Of a stretch of 64,000 nucleotides of DNA, positions 16,501-24,975 are shown one piece after another. Position numbers and translations under genes: made by a program. Origin of the DNA: an uncultured Lachnospiraceae bacterium (GTDB lineage: Bacteria; Bacillota; Clostridia; Lachnospirales; Lachnospiraceae); assembly GCA_910578845.1 (NCBI GenBank), contig CAJTSL010000011.1, forward strand, positions 23,147-87,146, read 5' to 3'. The notes under the pieces are model-generated. The model searched no databases. It had not been told where the DNA came from and saw only the letters and a program-made list of their open reading frames with translations. How positions within the stretch are numbered: the first letter of the stretch is position 1; the number at the start of each line of letters is the position of its first letter.

Positions 16501-19116
16501 CTACGCTATCTCATATACTGATTTCACCAAAAAGTGTTTTGCATCGCCTTCCACGATTGCAACCCGCCGTTCTCCGGCATCCATATCGAAAAAATTATCC
16601 TCTAACTTTACATCGCCATCCACACCCTGGATTTCGACACTCTTAGCGAATGCGGCGGCGGAAATCACCAAGGCATCCCCTTCTCTTCGCCAAGATAGCT
16701 TAGGATCCAGGAAGGCAAAATGTTTCGGCGCCGTAAACAGACAGCCGTTCTTAGAAACGATCTTACCCGCAACGGAAAAAGCACAGCTAAAATAAGTAGA
16801 CAGCTCATCATAAGCCGAAAAATCCATTTTCGTAAGCCAAACGCCATCAAGCGCCGGTACTAAGACCGCCTCTTGGCCGGATAACAAAACAGTGCTGTCT
16901 GGCGCACGAAGCTCCCATGTTACGCTTCCGTTTACAGGCTCCATCGTTTCATTCGCCACATGCAGCCTTACCGATTTCTCAATTGGCGCAGGTTCCGCGA
17001 TACAATATGGCCTCTCGCTTAGCTCACCGACTTCCTCGCAGGATATCATGAGCGGGGAGAACGCTCTCTTCTCCGCATACTGCAACGCTTTCCACCTGCC
17101 AAAATAATCAATGCCAGACCAGGATGCGACAGGCCATATATCATTGAGCTGCCATACGACAGTTCCCATACATCTGCCACGATGCCGCCTGAAATGTTCA
17201 ATCCCGTAGCGGATAGCATCCGCCTGCAAAAGCTGCGAAGCATAAAGCAGCATCTCGAAGTTCTTCGGATACAGATAAGTCGCCGACAGATAATCCAGGA
17301 TCTTACCATTTGCCGCCTTATTCCTCTGGTGCATCTCCATGACCCTGGAAAAGATATTTCGCTCCGCCGGCCTTGTGAAGGTTTCTACCGTTTTAAGGCA
17401 AGGAAACGACTGGAAACCAAATTCCGAAAGATACCGGAAATAGAACTTCCGGTATTCCGTAAAAGGCTTGCTTCCGTGCCAGACATCCCAATAATGCGTA
17501 TCTCCTCTGTCCTCATCCCACGGATTGTCAAAATTGCCGCCCGAAGAAGGGGACGAAGGCCAATAAAAAGTAGCAGGATCCTCTTCTTGTACGATTTTGG
17601 GGATTATATATTCATATAACTTGATATAATCGTATTTCTGCTTGATAGAGGGACGCCAGGCGCCGTCTAATGTCTGCGTCTCCATCTCATTGTTGCCACA
17701 CCACAAGCCAAGGCAGGCATGGTGCCGGATCCTTCTGACGTTGTCACGGATTTCCGCGCTCACATTTCTCTCAAAGGCATCATCCAGCTCATATTGGGCA
17801 CAGGCGAACATGAAATCCTGCCATACGACCAGGCCCAGTTCATCACATGCATCATAGAACCAATCATCAGGGTAGTACCCGCCTCCCCACACTCTGATAC
17901 AGTTATGATTTGTCAAAACAGCATCTTCCAGCAATTTTCTTGTCCGTTCTTTGGTCACCCTGGATAAAATATTATCTTCGGGAATATAATCCGCTCCCAT
18001 GGCGAAAATCTTAACGCCGTTCACTTCATGGGCAAAGCACTCGCCCCATTCATCTTGATCCATGTTGACATTCATCGTGCGCAAGCCAATCCTACGGCTC
18101 CAAGTGTCTAATACTGCCCCTTCTCCATCTTCTAAGGATACCTTTGCCGTATATAAAGGCTGCTTCCCATAACCATTAGGCCACCACTTCTGTGGGTTAG
18201 CCACAGTTATCCTATCCCAGCCATCCGTAGAGCCAGCAGAACCGCTTCTTCCTCCGGGCGCAACATGTTTCCCACATCCTTCTCCGTCAATTGGAGCCTT
18301 GTCAGCATCCGGATTTTGGGCATCATTTGAAGCTTTAGCAGCGACCAACTCTCCATCCGGGCCAAATAACGCTGTCTTGACCACCAGAGAATCCCCATCC
18401 TGTCCATTTGCCAAACAGCCTCTGTCAGGAAGTTCTTCCCTCAAGCATCCTGTTGCCAACTGTTCTATCGTGACATCCCATACAAGCGTTACTTCATCCT
18501 GTCCCCATTCTTGTGTTATGTAAACCTGCTCAAATCGCGCTTTATGCCCTTCCAGAAGCGACACTTCCCGGAAGATACCTGCATCAGGCAATCTCGGCCC
18601 CCAATCCCATCCAAACATACAATGTGCTTTCCTAAGATGCGGAAAACCTTCCATACACTCCGAAGAGCCTCCGGTATAGACTTTCGCATTTTCCTCGGCG
18701 ATATATTTCGTAGGAGAATACAGGAACACTTGCAGGCAGTTCTCTCCCGCCCGTGCTTCTTCCAGGATGTCGTACTCCCAGACACGGTGCATATTGTCAC
18801 AATGCCCGAGCAAAATGTCATTTAAATAAATATCAGACAATGTGTCAATCCCCTCAAAACGTAATAATAGACAATCTGCCTCTAATGATTCCTCTGTCAG
18901 GACAAAAGTTGTCTGGAAACAGAAATCATTCTCCATTAACTTCAAAGCATCCAGTTCGTTCATCCCATCATAAGGGTCTGGCATCAGGTCTTTTGCAAGA
19001 AGGTTCCCATATACGGAACCCGGGATCTCTACGTCTATCCAATCCTCTTTGATGCCATACACGTTTTCACCAAGAATCTTCATCTGCCAGTTTTCATGTA
19101 AATTTGTTTTCTTCAT
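16501..19116 (-). CDS. Beta-mannosidase, glycoside hydrolase family 2
   Basis: 871 residues in the usual GH2 order: sugar-binding jelly-roll, immunoglobulin-like domain, TIM barrel, C-terminal domain. The acid/base Glu is in WCGNNEMETQ and the nucleophile Glu in YLSEFGFQSFP. The GFPHLRKAHCMFGWDWGPRL segment is the mannosidase-type signature. It cleaves terminal beta-mannose from manno-oligosaccharides in the cytoplasm (no signal peptide). A Gly/Ala/Asp-rich stretch after GPDGELVAAKA looks like an extra flexible insertion. The start is set at 19116 (MKKTNLHENW), with AAAGGAA about 13 bases upstream. The open frame continues into the MITE-like element beginning 35 bases upstream, but that part is not family sequence. 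Confidence 0.92.
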   Translation of the reverse strand: MKKTNLHENWQMKILGENVYGIKEDWIDVEIPGSVYGNLLAKDLMPDPYDGMNELDALKLMENDFCFQTTFVLTEESLEADCLLLRFEGIDTLSDIYLNDILLGHCDNMHRVWEYDILEEARAGENCLQVFLYSPTKYIAEENAKVYTGGSSECMEGFPHLRKAHCMFGWDWGPRLPDAGIFREVSLLEGHKARFEQVYITQEWGQDEVTLVWDVTIEQLATGCLREELPDRGCLANGQDGDSLVVKTALFGPDGELVAAKASNDAQNPDADKAPIDGEGCGKHVAPGGRSGSAGSTDGWDRITVANPQKWWPNGYGKQPLYTAKVSLEDGEGAVLDTWSRRIGLRTMNVNMDQDEWGECFAHEVNGVKIFAMGADYIPEDNILSRVTKERTRKLLEDAVLTNHNCIRVWGGGYYPDDWFYDACDELGLVVWQDFMFACAQYELDDAFERNVSAEIRDNVRRIRHHACLGLWCGNNEMETQTLDGAWRPSIKQKYDYIKLYEYIIPKIVQEEDPATFYWPSSPSSGGNFDNPWDEDRGDTHYWDVWHGSKPFTEYRKFYFRYLSEFGFQSFPCLKTVETFTRPAERNIFSRVMEMHQRNKAANGKILDYLSATYLYPKNFEMLLYASQLLQADAIRYGIEHFRRHRGRCMGTVVWQLNDIWPVASWSGIDYFGRWKALQYAEKRAFSPLMISCEEVGELSERPYCIAEPAPIEKSVRLHVANETMEPVNGSVTWELRAPDSTVLLSGQEAVLVPALDGVWLTKMDFSAYDELSTYFSCAFSVAGKIVSKNGCLFTAPKHFAFLDPKLSWRREGDALVISAAAFAKSVEIQGVDGDVKLEDNFFDMDAGERRVAIVEGDAKHFLVKSVYEIA

Positions 19117-19151
19117 TTCCTGATTCGCGTTCCTTTCATCGTATTTACCTA

Positions 19152-19393
19152 TATAGGTGATTGCGAAACTCCTATTTTTCAAAACCTAGTTATGCAAAAT
19201 AGACAGGATCACGAGCAGGGGGCTTTGGCACCGTCGGCACTTAGACGCTGTATGGTAGCGTCTTATGTGCCGCTACGAGTGCCAATGTAGCGAAAGCGAC
19301 CCTGCGACGATTTGTCTATAGATGCGACTCCCTCTGGAGGCGCTTCTATTTGTATACTGTGCAGTTGCCAAAACTTAGTTTCGCAATCACCTA
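19152..19393. mobile_element. MITE-like element with terminal inverted repeats
   Basis: About 242-250 bp. The ends read ATATAGGTGATTGCGAAACT and, inverted, the same 20 bases. The flanks carry direct repeats: TATTTACCTA at 19142-19151 and 19394-19403, or TTACCT if the full 20-base ends are used. The interior folds as a long imperfect hairpin with matching arms (AGACA..GCAGGG with CCCTGC..TGTCT; GGCAC..AGACGCT with AGCGTCT..GTGCC). There is no transposase open frame. It lies immediately upstream of the beta-mannosidase start. No second copy was seen in this window. Confidence 0.75.
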
Positions 19394-19423
19394 TATTTAC
19401 CTACATGATATCCTCTTTCCCAA

Positions 19424-19452
19424 TTGCATTTCTTTCCAGTCCATACTATAAT
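19424..19452 (+). promoter_or_regulatory. Sigma-A promoter of the 105-residue membrane protein
   Basis: -35 TTGCAT (19424-19429), 17-base spacer, -10 TATAAT (19447-19452). The leader to the start at 19544 is about 85 bases. Confidence 0.65.
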
Positions 19453-19543
19453 AATAAGCTAAGACAACTAGAGAAACAATACTTTATGAAAAGAAAGTTC
19501 CGCGATTACCTAACGTAACCAGAAACAGGAAAGGACATATCCC

Positions 19544-19861
19544 ATGCAAGATAAAACGGACAATGCCAATAACATAGACATAAAAGATACCGCCGGCATA
19601 ACAGATCCCCTAATCCAGCCCGCTGCTAAAGGGAAAGCAGAACGGCAAAAAAGAACGCCGAAACAAATCGCCGCTCTTCTTTGTATGATCTTATTAGCTT
19701 CCGTATATTTGCTCACTTTGCTGGCTGCCTGTCTGGATTTCCCGGGTGCTGATAAAATGTTCGTGACCTGTCTCTATGCCACAATCGGCCTGCCGATTCT
19801 ACTATGGCTCTACATCTGGCTCTATGGCATCATGAAGGACAGACGAAAAGGGGACGAGTGA
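19544..19861 (+). CDS. Small membrane protein, two helices
   Basis: 105 residues. A hydrophilic N-terminal half rich in Asp, Asn and Lys is followed by two hydrophobic segments (IAALLCMILLASVYLLTLL and YATIGLPILLWLYIWLYGIM). The short C-terminal tail KDRRKGDE is charged. GGAAAGGA precedes the ATG and a good promoter lies upstream. The family is not recognised with certainty; similar small proteins occur widely in Lachnospiraceae. It is divergent from the MITE and beta-mannosidase and convergent with the ABC permease. Confidence 0.65.
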   Translation: MQDKTDNANNIDIKDTAGITDPLIQPAAKGKAERQKRTPKQIAALLCMILLASVYLLTLLAACLDFPGADKMFVTCLYATIGLPILLWLYIWLYGIMKDRRKGDE

Positions 19862-19889
19862 ATGAAACGGTAACGGCCACATTCCCTTA

Positions 19890-20624
19890 TCATGAACTAA
19901 GCCCGCCTTTTCTATAGGTCCATCCGAAAAGGGTAGCGGCTATTGCAATATTTATTAATATAATGACAATACTTTCACTTTTTATATATTGTCCTTCTTC
20001 TCCCAGCCTGTTTATAACGATGCTGATTTGTTCTGAATAAGCGACTCTCGCCATTTTCCGAATCGTCTCATTGAACATAGATAGCATTGGCAGAAAGGAA
20101 AACACCATCATCACCGGGACGCAAAGAGAGGTCGCCATCATCTGGTTCTTGCTCCATGTACCGATTGCCGCACCGATAAGCAATGAGGCGATAATCCCGA
20201 TTGCCATAATGGATAAGAACGCAACCAATTCCTCCCCTTGATATTCTCCAAGCGCCCCAAGGGCAAATGTGCCTGCCATACAGATCGCCCAGATATATCC
20301 GCCTACCCCAAGCAGATACTCTATCGGCTTCACATCCGACATCATCAGCATTTTCAATGTTCCCTCTTCCTTCTCCTCCGCAAGGACTGCCGACATCGCC
20401 ACGAGAGGCGCCATTCCGATATACATGCTTGAGAATAGTTTGACAAAGAAATGTTTCGGCATATCATCCATAATCACTGCATTTTCCATTAGAAAAGCCA
20501 TGAGCGGAAACATCACGAACTGGATGAAAATCGCTTTATTCTTAAACGTGTCCTTTACCTGTTTCCAACAGACTGCCCCTATATTCCGCACAGATATTTT
20601 TGTCTTTCTTATCGTCGTTCCCAT
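19890..20624 (-). CDS. ABC-2 type transporter permease
   Basis: 244 residues with about six hydrophobic helices. The segments ISVRNIGAVCWKQVKDTFKN, MLMMSDVKPIEYLLG and PVMMVFSFLPMLSMFNETI resemble ABC-2 export permeases of the NatB/YhfK type. It pairs with the ATPase just upstream (42 bases apart; GGAGG before the start). The module is headed by a LytTR regulator and DUF3021 protein, a common arrangement in Firmicutes for controlled exporters. Substrate unknown; peptides or drugs are usual guesses. Confidence 0.82.
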   Translation of the reverse strand: MGTTIRKTKISVRNIGAVCWKQVKDTFKNKAIFIQFVMFPLMAFLMENAVIMDDMPKHFFVKLFSSMYIGMAPLVAMSAVLAEEKEEGTLKMLMMSDVKPIEYLLGVGGYIWAICMAGTFALGALGEYQGEELVAFLSIMAIGIIASLLIGAAIGTWSKNQMMATSLCVPVMMVFSFLPMLSMFNETIRKMARVAYSEQISIVINRLGEEGQYIKSESIVIILINIAIAATLFGWTYRKGGLSS

Positions 20625-20666
20625 TTGCCATCCTCCTTCTGTTTTCTTCCTATCTCCCTGCCCATT

Positions 20667-21536
20667 TCAGGCAAATGTCTTCCCTGTTAATTCCATGAAA
20701 ACTGTCTCTAGATTCGGCTCCGTAGAATGGATTGTCTCTATCATTCCTTCTTCTAGATATGTCTTCACCATTTCTGCCGATTCCCTTCCATTGCCAATTT
20801 CCATGTGCCTGCCATCAAATAGACGGATCTGCAATTTATTCTGGTGATTATAACGGCGGCATATGTCCTGCGGTTCCCCATATTCTACGATACTCCCCTC
20901 ATGCAAGAGCGCTATGTGCCGACATAATTTCTCCGCTTCCGCCATGTTATGTGTCGTCAGAAAAACCGTTGTCCCCTTTGCCTGTTCTTCCAAAATCAGT
21001 TCATGGATTTGTTGCGTGGTAGACGGGTCAAGTCCGCTTGTCGGCTCATCAAGGAATAGAATCGCTGGTTCGTTCAATACTGCTCTTGCAAGCGCAAGCC
21101 TCCCCCGCATCCCCTTAGACAGATCCTTAGCCTGACATTTCTTCGCATCCGATAACCCTACCTTTTCTAATACTTCCAGAATCCGCTTCTCCTTTATATC
21201 ATAGATTTTGGCAAATAGTTTCAGATTATCATAACATGACATGCGCCCGTATAGCCCAAACTGATCCATCATCATCCCCATGCGGCGGTACATGGCGCCA
21301 TGCAAATCTGTTGCGCATTTCCCATCCGTCATAGCGCTCCCCGCCGTAGGCCGTATCTGTCCGGTCACAATCTTGATCATTGTCGTCTTGCCTGCTCCCG
21401 AAGGGCCAAGCAAACCAAAAATCTCTCCAGCAGTTATTTTCAAAGAAACACCCTTTAACACTTCCTTGTCGCCGAATCGCTGCCTGACGTCTTTAAGCTC
21501 TACCATATTCTTATTCCGATCCACATTCTCACGCAT
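20667..21536 (-). CDS. ABC transporter ATP-binding protein
   Basis: 289 residues. Walker A is GPSGAGKTT, the signature LSKGMRGRLALARA carries the relaxed SKG form seen in export ATPases, and Walker B is AILFLDEPTSGLD. A C-terminal extension of about 60 residues follows. The start could be at 21536 or ten codons in (MVELKDV, 21506). It follows the DUF3021 gene by five bases and feeds the permease downstream. It powers the ABC-2 export complex at the inner face of the membrane. Confidence 0.9.
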   Translation of the reverse strand: MRENVDRNKNMVELKDVRQRFGDKEVLKGVSLKITAGEIFGLLGPSGAGKTTMIKIVTGQIRPTAGSAMTDGKCATDLHGAMYRRMGMMMDQFGLYGRMSCYDNLKLFAKIYDIKEKRILEVLEKVGLSDAKKCQAKDLSKGMRGRLALARAVLNEPAILFLDEPTSGLDPSTTQQIHELILEEQAKGTTVFLTTHNMAEAEKLCRHIALLHEGSIVEYGEPQDICRRYNHQNKLQIRLFDGRHMEIGNGRESAEMVKTYLEEGMIETIHSTEPNLETVFMELTGKTFA

Positions 21537-21541
21537 ATTCT

Positions 21542-22012
21542 CTATTCCCCTCTCTTTAATCGTTCTAGCGCTTCTTTCATCCTTTTATTCTCCATGCGCT
21601 CCCTGACCGTTGTAACCGCTACGCTGCATACAAAGCAGATCGCAAAGGAGATGAAAAACGTTACCCACGGCAGCCATTCGTCAACTGGGAACCATCCGCA
21701 TGTTAAGATGAAGAGAAAGATGACCGCCACCTCCGATAATACCATGCACAGAGCGCGGTATGGTACCGACATTTTTTTAATAAATGTCTCTGTGAAGAAA
21801 ACAAACCGCAGACTGACCGTGAAGACAGCCGCCAGGAAAAATTGCATTATCGTAGCTGTCGGAATCCCTGTATGCCCAAGGGCAAACATGGTAGAATAAC
21901 CTTGTGCTTCATCTCCAAAAAGTAAACAGAAGATATTGATGATCCCAATCGTGATGCCAAAAATCATAAAAACCTGACCGATATAGTCAAAAATTGTTTT
22001 TCTTTCTTCCAT
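21542..22012 (-). CDS. DUF3021 family membrane protein
   Basis: 156 residues with four hydrophobic helices and a basic C-terminal tail (VRERMENKRMKEALERLKRG). DUF3021 proteins typically sit beside LytTR-domain regulators in Firmicutes and are thought to control them at the membrane. Here the gene starts one base after the LytTR stop, fitting that pairing. Its role is inferred from context only. Confidence 0.8.
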   Translation of the reverse strand: MEERKTIFDYIGQVFMIFGITIGIINIFCLLFGDEAQGYSTMFALGHTGIPTATIMQFFLAAVFTVSLRFVFFTETFIKKMSVPYRALCMVLSEVAVIFLFILTCGWFPVDEWLPWVTFFISFAICFVCSVAVTTVRERMENKRMKEALERLKRGE

Positions 22013-22013
22013 T

Positions 22014-22496
22014 TTACATCCACTCCCCTTTCTCCAACGGCCGGCTCTTCTTCTCGTGCTTTAGTCCCAGCCTCTTTTTGAGTTCTTCCGCATATTGCCT
22101 TGATACGATAATCTGCTCTCCATTCTCCATCGTTATCCGAATCCTTCTGTTTAAGTCAGCCTTTAAGGATTTGATATATTGCAGCCGTACCAGGCATGAT
22201 TTGCTTGCCCGGAAAAAGCCACAGCTTTCTAACTGCTCTTCCAATTCATATAATTTAAAATCCGATTCATATACTTCCCGCTCTGTATAAATGAAGGTCT
22301 TCCGATCAACCGATTCGATATAGACTACCTCGGCAATATCTAAGAAATAAATCTCATCTTTTTGCGTTACCGTAAGCTGCTTCTCCAAAATCCGCAGCAT
22401 GGCAAGCATTTTCTCTATTTCTGGCGTTAGCTGCCTGCACGATATGATGATATGCGTATCTGTTCTATTCTCATCTACGTTAATTTCTATCTTCAA
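22014..22496 (-). CDS. LytTR-domain DNA-binding regulator
   Basis: 160 residues. There is no receiver domain: a short N-terminal part is followed by the LytTR beta-fold (DIAEVVYIESVDRKTFIYT, FFRASKSCLVRLQYIKSL, NGEQIIVSRQYAEELKKRL). The first codon is apparently TTG, with AGGGGTGG a few bases upstream; the next possible ATG would remove the first strand. Such stand-alone LytTR proteins with DUF3021 partners usually regulate their own operon, here the ABC exporter downstream. The upstream gap holds a palindromic GTAGCAGCTAC sequence that could be a target. Confidence 0.85.
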   Translation of the reverse strand: MKIEINVDENRTDTHIIISCRQLTPEIEKMLAMLRILEKQLTVTQKDEIYFLDIAEVVYIESVDRKTFIYTEREVYESDFKLYELEEQLESCGFFRASKSCLVRLQYIKSLKADLNRRIRITMENGEQIIVSRQYAEELKKRLGLKHEKKSRPLEKGEWM

Positions 22497-22595
22497 TCCG
22501 CCACCCCTTTCTTCTCAGAAGATACCATACACGCTTACGCCTTGCAAGTAGCAGCTACGCAAGCTGCCAGATTCGCAACATGAAATGGCATGCGC

Positions 22596-22635
22596 AAAAA
22601 GGCAGCATTTTGCTATTGCCTTGCAAAATGCTGCC
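22596..22635 (-). terminator. Terminator of the MerR-type gene
   Basis: A perfect 12-base stem GGCAGCATTTTG / CAAAATGCTGCC with an 11-base loop, followed on the minus strand by TTTTT. It lies about 45 bases beyond the stop at 22679. Confidence 0.85.
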
Positions 22636-22678
22636 CATTCCTTCAGCTATTAACACTGTCCTATCCTGATCCGCGCTC

Positions 22679-23422
22679 CTAACATCCCAGCCGTTTACAA
22701 TACTCACTTACTGCCTTGCCCGCAAACGCCGCACATCCTTCGCCGCCTACCTTGTCGATGTTCTCGCTCATGCTGCCGCCACCGCTATACATATTTCCTA
22801 GCGATTGCAGGATTTCCGGTGTACAGTGATAGAAATGTTCGGTAATATAACCGCGCAGTTTCTCAACCTGCTGTTGTACCTTTGCATCTGTCGGCTCTAA
22901 GGCTTTCATTTCGCCAAATTCTCCAAACAGCTTCATGAATTCCACAGAGATTTCCTGCTGTTGCTCAGTCGTACGGTTCTTATTCTTCTCCTCAAATTCT
23001 TTATAAGCTTCCGTATCGCCCCAGGACGCTTTCGCCTGCCTGGCATACTCGTCAATTTTTTTCGTATCAAATGCTTTAAAATCCATTAGTGGTTTCACTC
23101 CTATCATGCTTATTCCACGGGCAAGATCGATCAGATTCTCAATATGCTCCTTTTTCAGCTCCAACAACGTTATCTGCTGCTCCAATGCCTTGCTACGGTC
23201 AAACTGCGGACTGTCAAGGATCATTTTGATTTCTTTCAGGGGAAATTCTAGCTCTTTGAACAGTAAAATGCTCTGCAACCGCTCTAATGCCATATCGTCA
23301 TACAGCCTATACCCCGATTCCGATATCTGCGTAGGACACAGCAGGCCTATCGTATCATAGTAATGAAGAGTGCGTATACTCACCCCCGTCAGCTTGCTTA
23401 CTTCTTTCACTGTGATCATCAT
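22679..23422 (-). CDS. MerR-family regulator with TipAS ligand-binding domain
   Basis: 247 residues from the ATG at 23422 (AGGGAG seven bases upstream). The N-terminal winged helix (ITVKEVSKLTGVSIRTLHYY) is the MerR domain, followed by a dimerisation helix. The C-terminal part (about 150-247; HFYHCTPEILQSLGNMY) is the TipAS antibiotic-recognition fold. TipA-like proteins bind thiopeptides and other compounds and activate multidrug genes. A MATE pump is next on the same strand upstream, but the MerR gene has its own terminator. Regulation of the pump is a reasonable guess. Confidence 0.88.
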   Translation of the reverse strand: MMITVKEVSKLTGVSIRTLHYYDTIGLLCPTQISESGYRLYDDMALERLQSILLFKELEFPLKEIKMILDSPQFDRSKALEQQITLLELKKEHIENLIDLARGISMIGVKPLMDFKAFDTKKIDEYARQAKASWGDTEAYKEFEEKNKNRTTEQQQEISVEFMKLFGEFGEMKALEPTDAKVQQQVEKLRGYITEHFYHCTPEILQSLGNMYSGGGSMSENIDKVGGEGCAAFAGKAVSEYCKRLGC

Positions 23423-23575
23423 TCCCATCTCCCTTTCCTGTGTTAATCTTATCATAAGGCATGACGCAACGTCAGAGTCAAGAAGAAAATTTATGATCGG
23501 TCTAGCAAAGAATGGCTTTGGAGCTTGGGGACTTTTGGCCTTGGAGGTTCATGACATGAAATAACCGTTTCACAA

Positions 23576-24928
23576 TTACTTAATCGATATCCCATGAGAA
23601 AGGTGGAACACCTCTCCTTTTCGCCACAGGCGCCTTAGCACAATCACCAGAAAAATATCCGCACTCATCCATGCCATAATCTCGCCCCAGAAAATGCCCG
23701 CATCTCCTACGATCCCCGTAACGACAAACGCGCACAAGACCCGCATCAGCACTTGTAAGAAGCTAGATAACATCGGCAGGAAGCCATTTCCCATCCCCTG
23801 TATACAGGCGCGCAGGATATAGAGCGCATATAATAACGGGAAGAAAATGCCCAAAATACATAGAAATTGATACCCTACCGCGATTGCGGCTCCCGATTCC
23901 ACCTGGCTCTCCCTGAGGAAAAGGCCTAAAATTGGCTTCCCGCACGCAAACATGATAACAGACATCACGGCTGCCGTTGTTACTCCGATTTGCAGTGCGG
24001 CGACGATGCCTGCCCGGATCCGCTCCTGCTTCCCGGCGCCAATGTTCTGCGCCGTATAGGTAGAAATGCCATATCCATATGAGGACGCCGCAATCTCTAA
24101 CAATCCGTATAGCTTATTAGCTGCCGTATAACCGGCAAGGAACAACACGCCAAACCCATTTGCTACCGACTGCACAGCCAAACCGCCAATCGCCGTAATC
24201 ACGCTCTGGAATCCCATGGGAACGCTAATCCGTATCTGTTCCGTAAACATTCCCCACTTCCACGTACGGTTTCCCCGCTCCACTTTCGCATAGCCAATCC
24301 GCCTAAGCGCGATCAAGCAATATACGCCGGCGCAGACTTGGGAAAGCAGTGTGCCGTATGCCGCACCTCTGATCCCCATATCAAACGCCAGGACAAAGAA
24401 CATATCAAGCACAATATTGCAAAAAGAAGCAAGAACAACGGCACACAGAGGCGCCTTGCTGTTCCCGAACGCGCGCAGGATTGCCGCTGCCATATTATAA
24501 GCAAATGCTACCGGGACGCCAAGATACAATAATCGTAAATAAAGATAGGACATCGCAAACAGCTCATCCGGCGTTCTCAACAATCGTAAAAGCGGGCTAA
24601 GAAGCAGTTGTCCGGCAACGGAAAACACGAATGCCGCTCCCATAGACACCAAAACAGCATGGAAAATAGCTTGCTGTTCCATTTCCTGATTCCCTTCCCC
24701 GAAATATTGCGCGACTGGGATCGACAACCCTTGTGTCATCCCCTGTATGAAGCCAAACATTAGAAAACAAAGCCATTCCGTCGCGCCAAGCGCCGCAAGC
24801 GCATGCATGCCCAGTTTCTGTCCTACAATAATAGTATCTACAAATGTATAAAGCTGTTGGCATAAATTACCCAGAACAAGCGGCATAGAAAAACGAAGCA
24901 GCAGCCGGTACGGATTCCCACTTGTCAT
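23576..24928 (-). CDS. MATE family efflux transporter (second)
   Basis: 450 residues and twelve helices. MTSGNPYRLLLRFSMPLVLG and QLYTFVDTIIVGQKLGMHAL mark the MATE family. The start at 24928 follows a strong GGAGGTGAT; the open frame reaches 24979, overlapping the ROK stop, but lacks a ribosome binding site there. It lies 47 bases after the ROK gene on the same strand, so they may be co-transcribed. It differs clearly from the MATE at 2356-3738. Substrate unknown. Confidence 0.88.
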   Translation of the reverse strand: MTSGNPYRLLLRFSMPLVLGNLCQQLYTFVDTIIVGQKLGMHALAALGATEWLCFLMFGFIQGMTQGLSIPVAQYFGEGNQEMEQQAIFHAVLVSMGAAFVFSVAGQLLLSPLLRLLRTPDELFAMSYLYLRLLYLGVPVAFAYNMAAAILRAFGNSKAPLCAVVLASFCNIVLDMFFVLAFDMGIRGAAYGTLLSQVCAGVYCLIALRRIGYAKVERGNRTWKWGMFTEQIRISVPMGFQSVITAIGGLAVQSVANGFGVLFLAGYTAANKLYGLLEIAASSYGYGISTYTAQNIGAGKQERIRAGIVAALQIGVTTAAVMSVIMFACGKPILGLFLRESQVESGAAIAVGYQFLCILGIFFPLLYALYILRACIQGMGNGFLPMLSSFLQVLMRVLCAFVVTGIVGDAGIFWGEIMAWMSADIFLVIVLRRLWRKGEVFHLSHGISIK

Positions 24929-24975
24929 ACAGATCACCTCCATTTTCCTTTTCTGTTCATTGATACCATTCCTTA

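Noticed and set aside
16403..19052. Many plus-strand open frames opposite beta-mannosidase
   Set aside because: They are antisense shadows of a well-supported GH2 gene with intact catalytic motifs.
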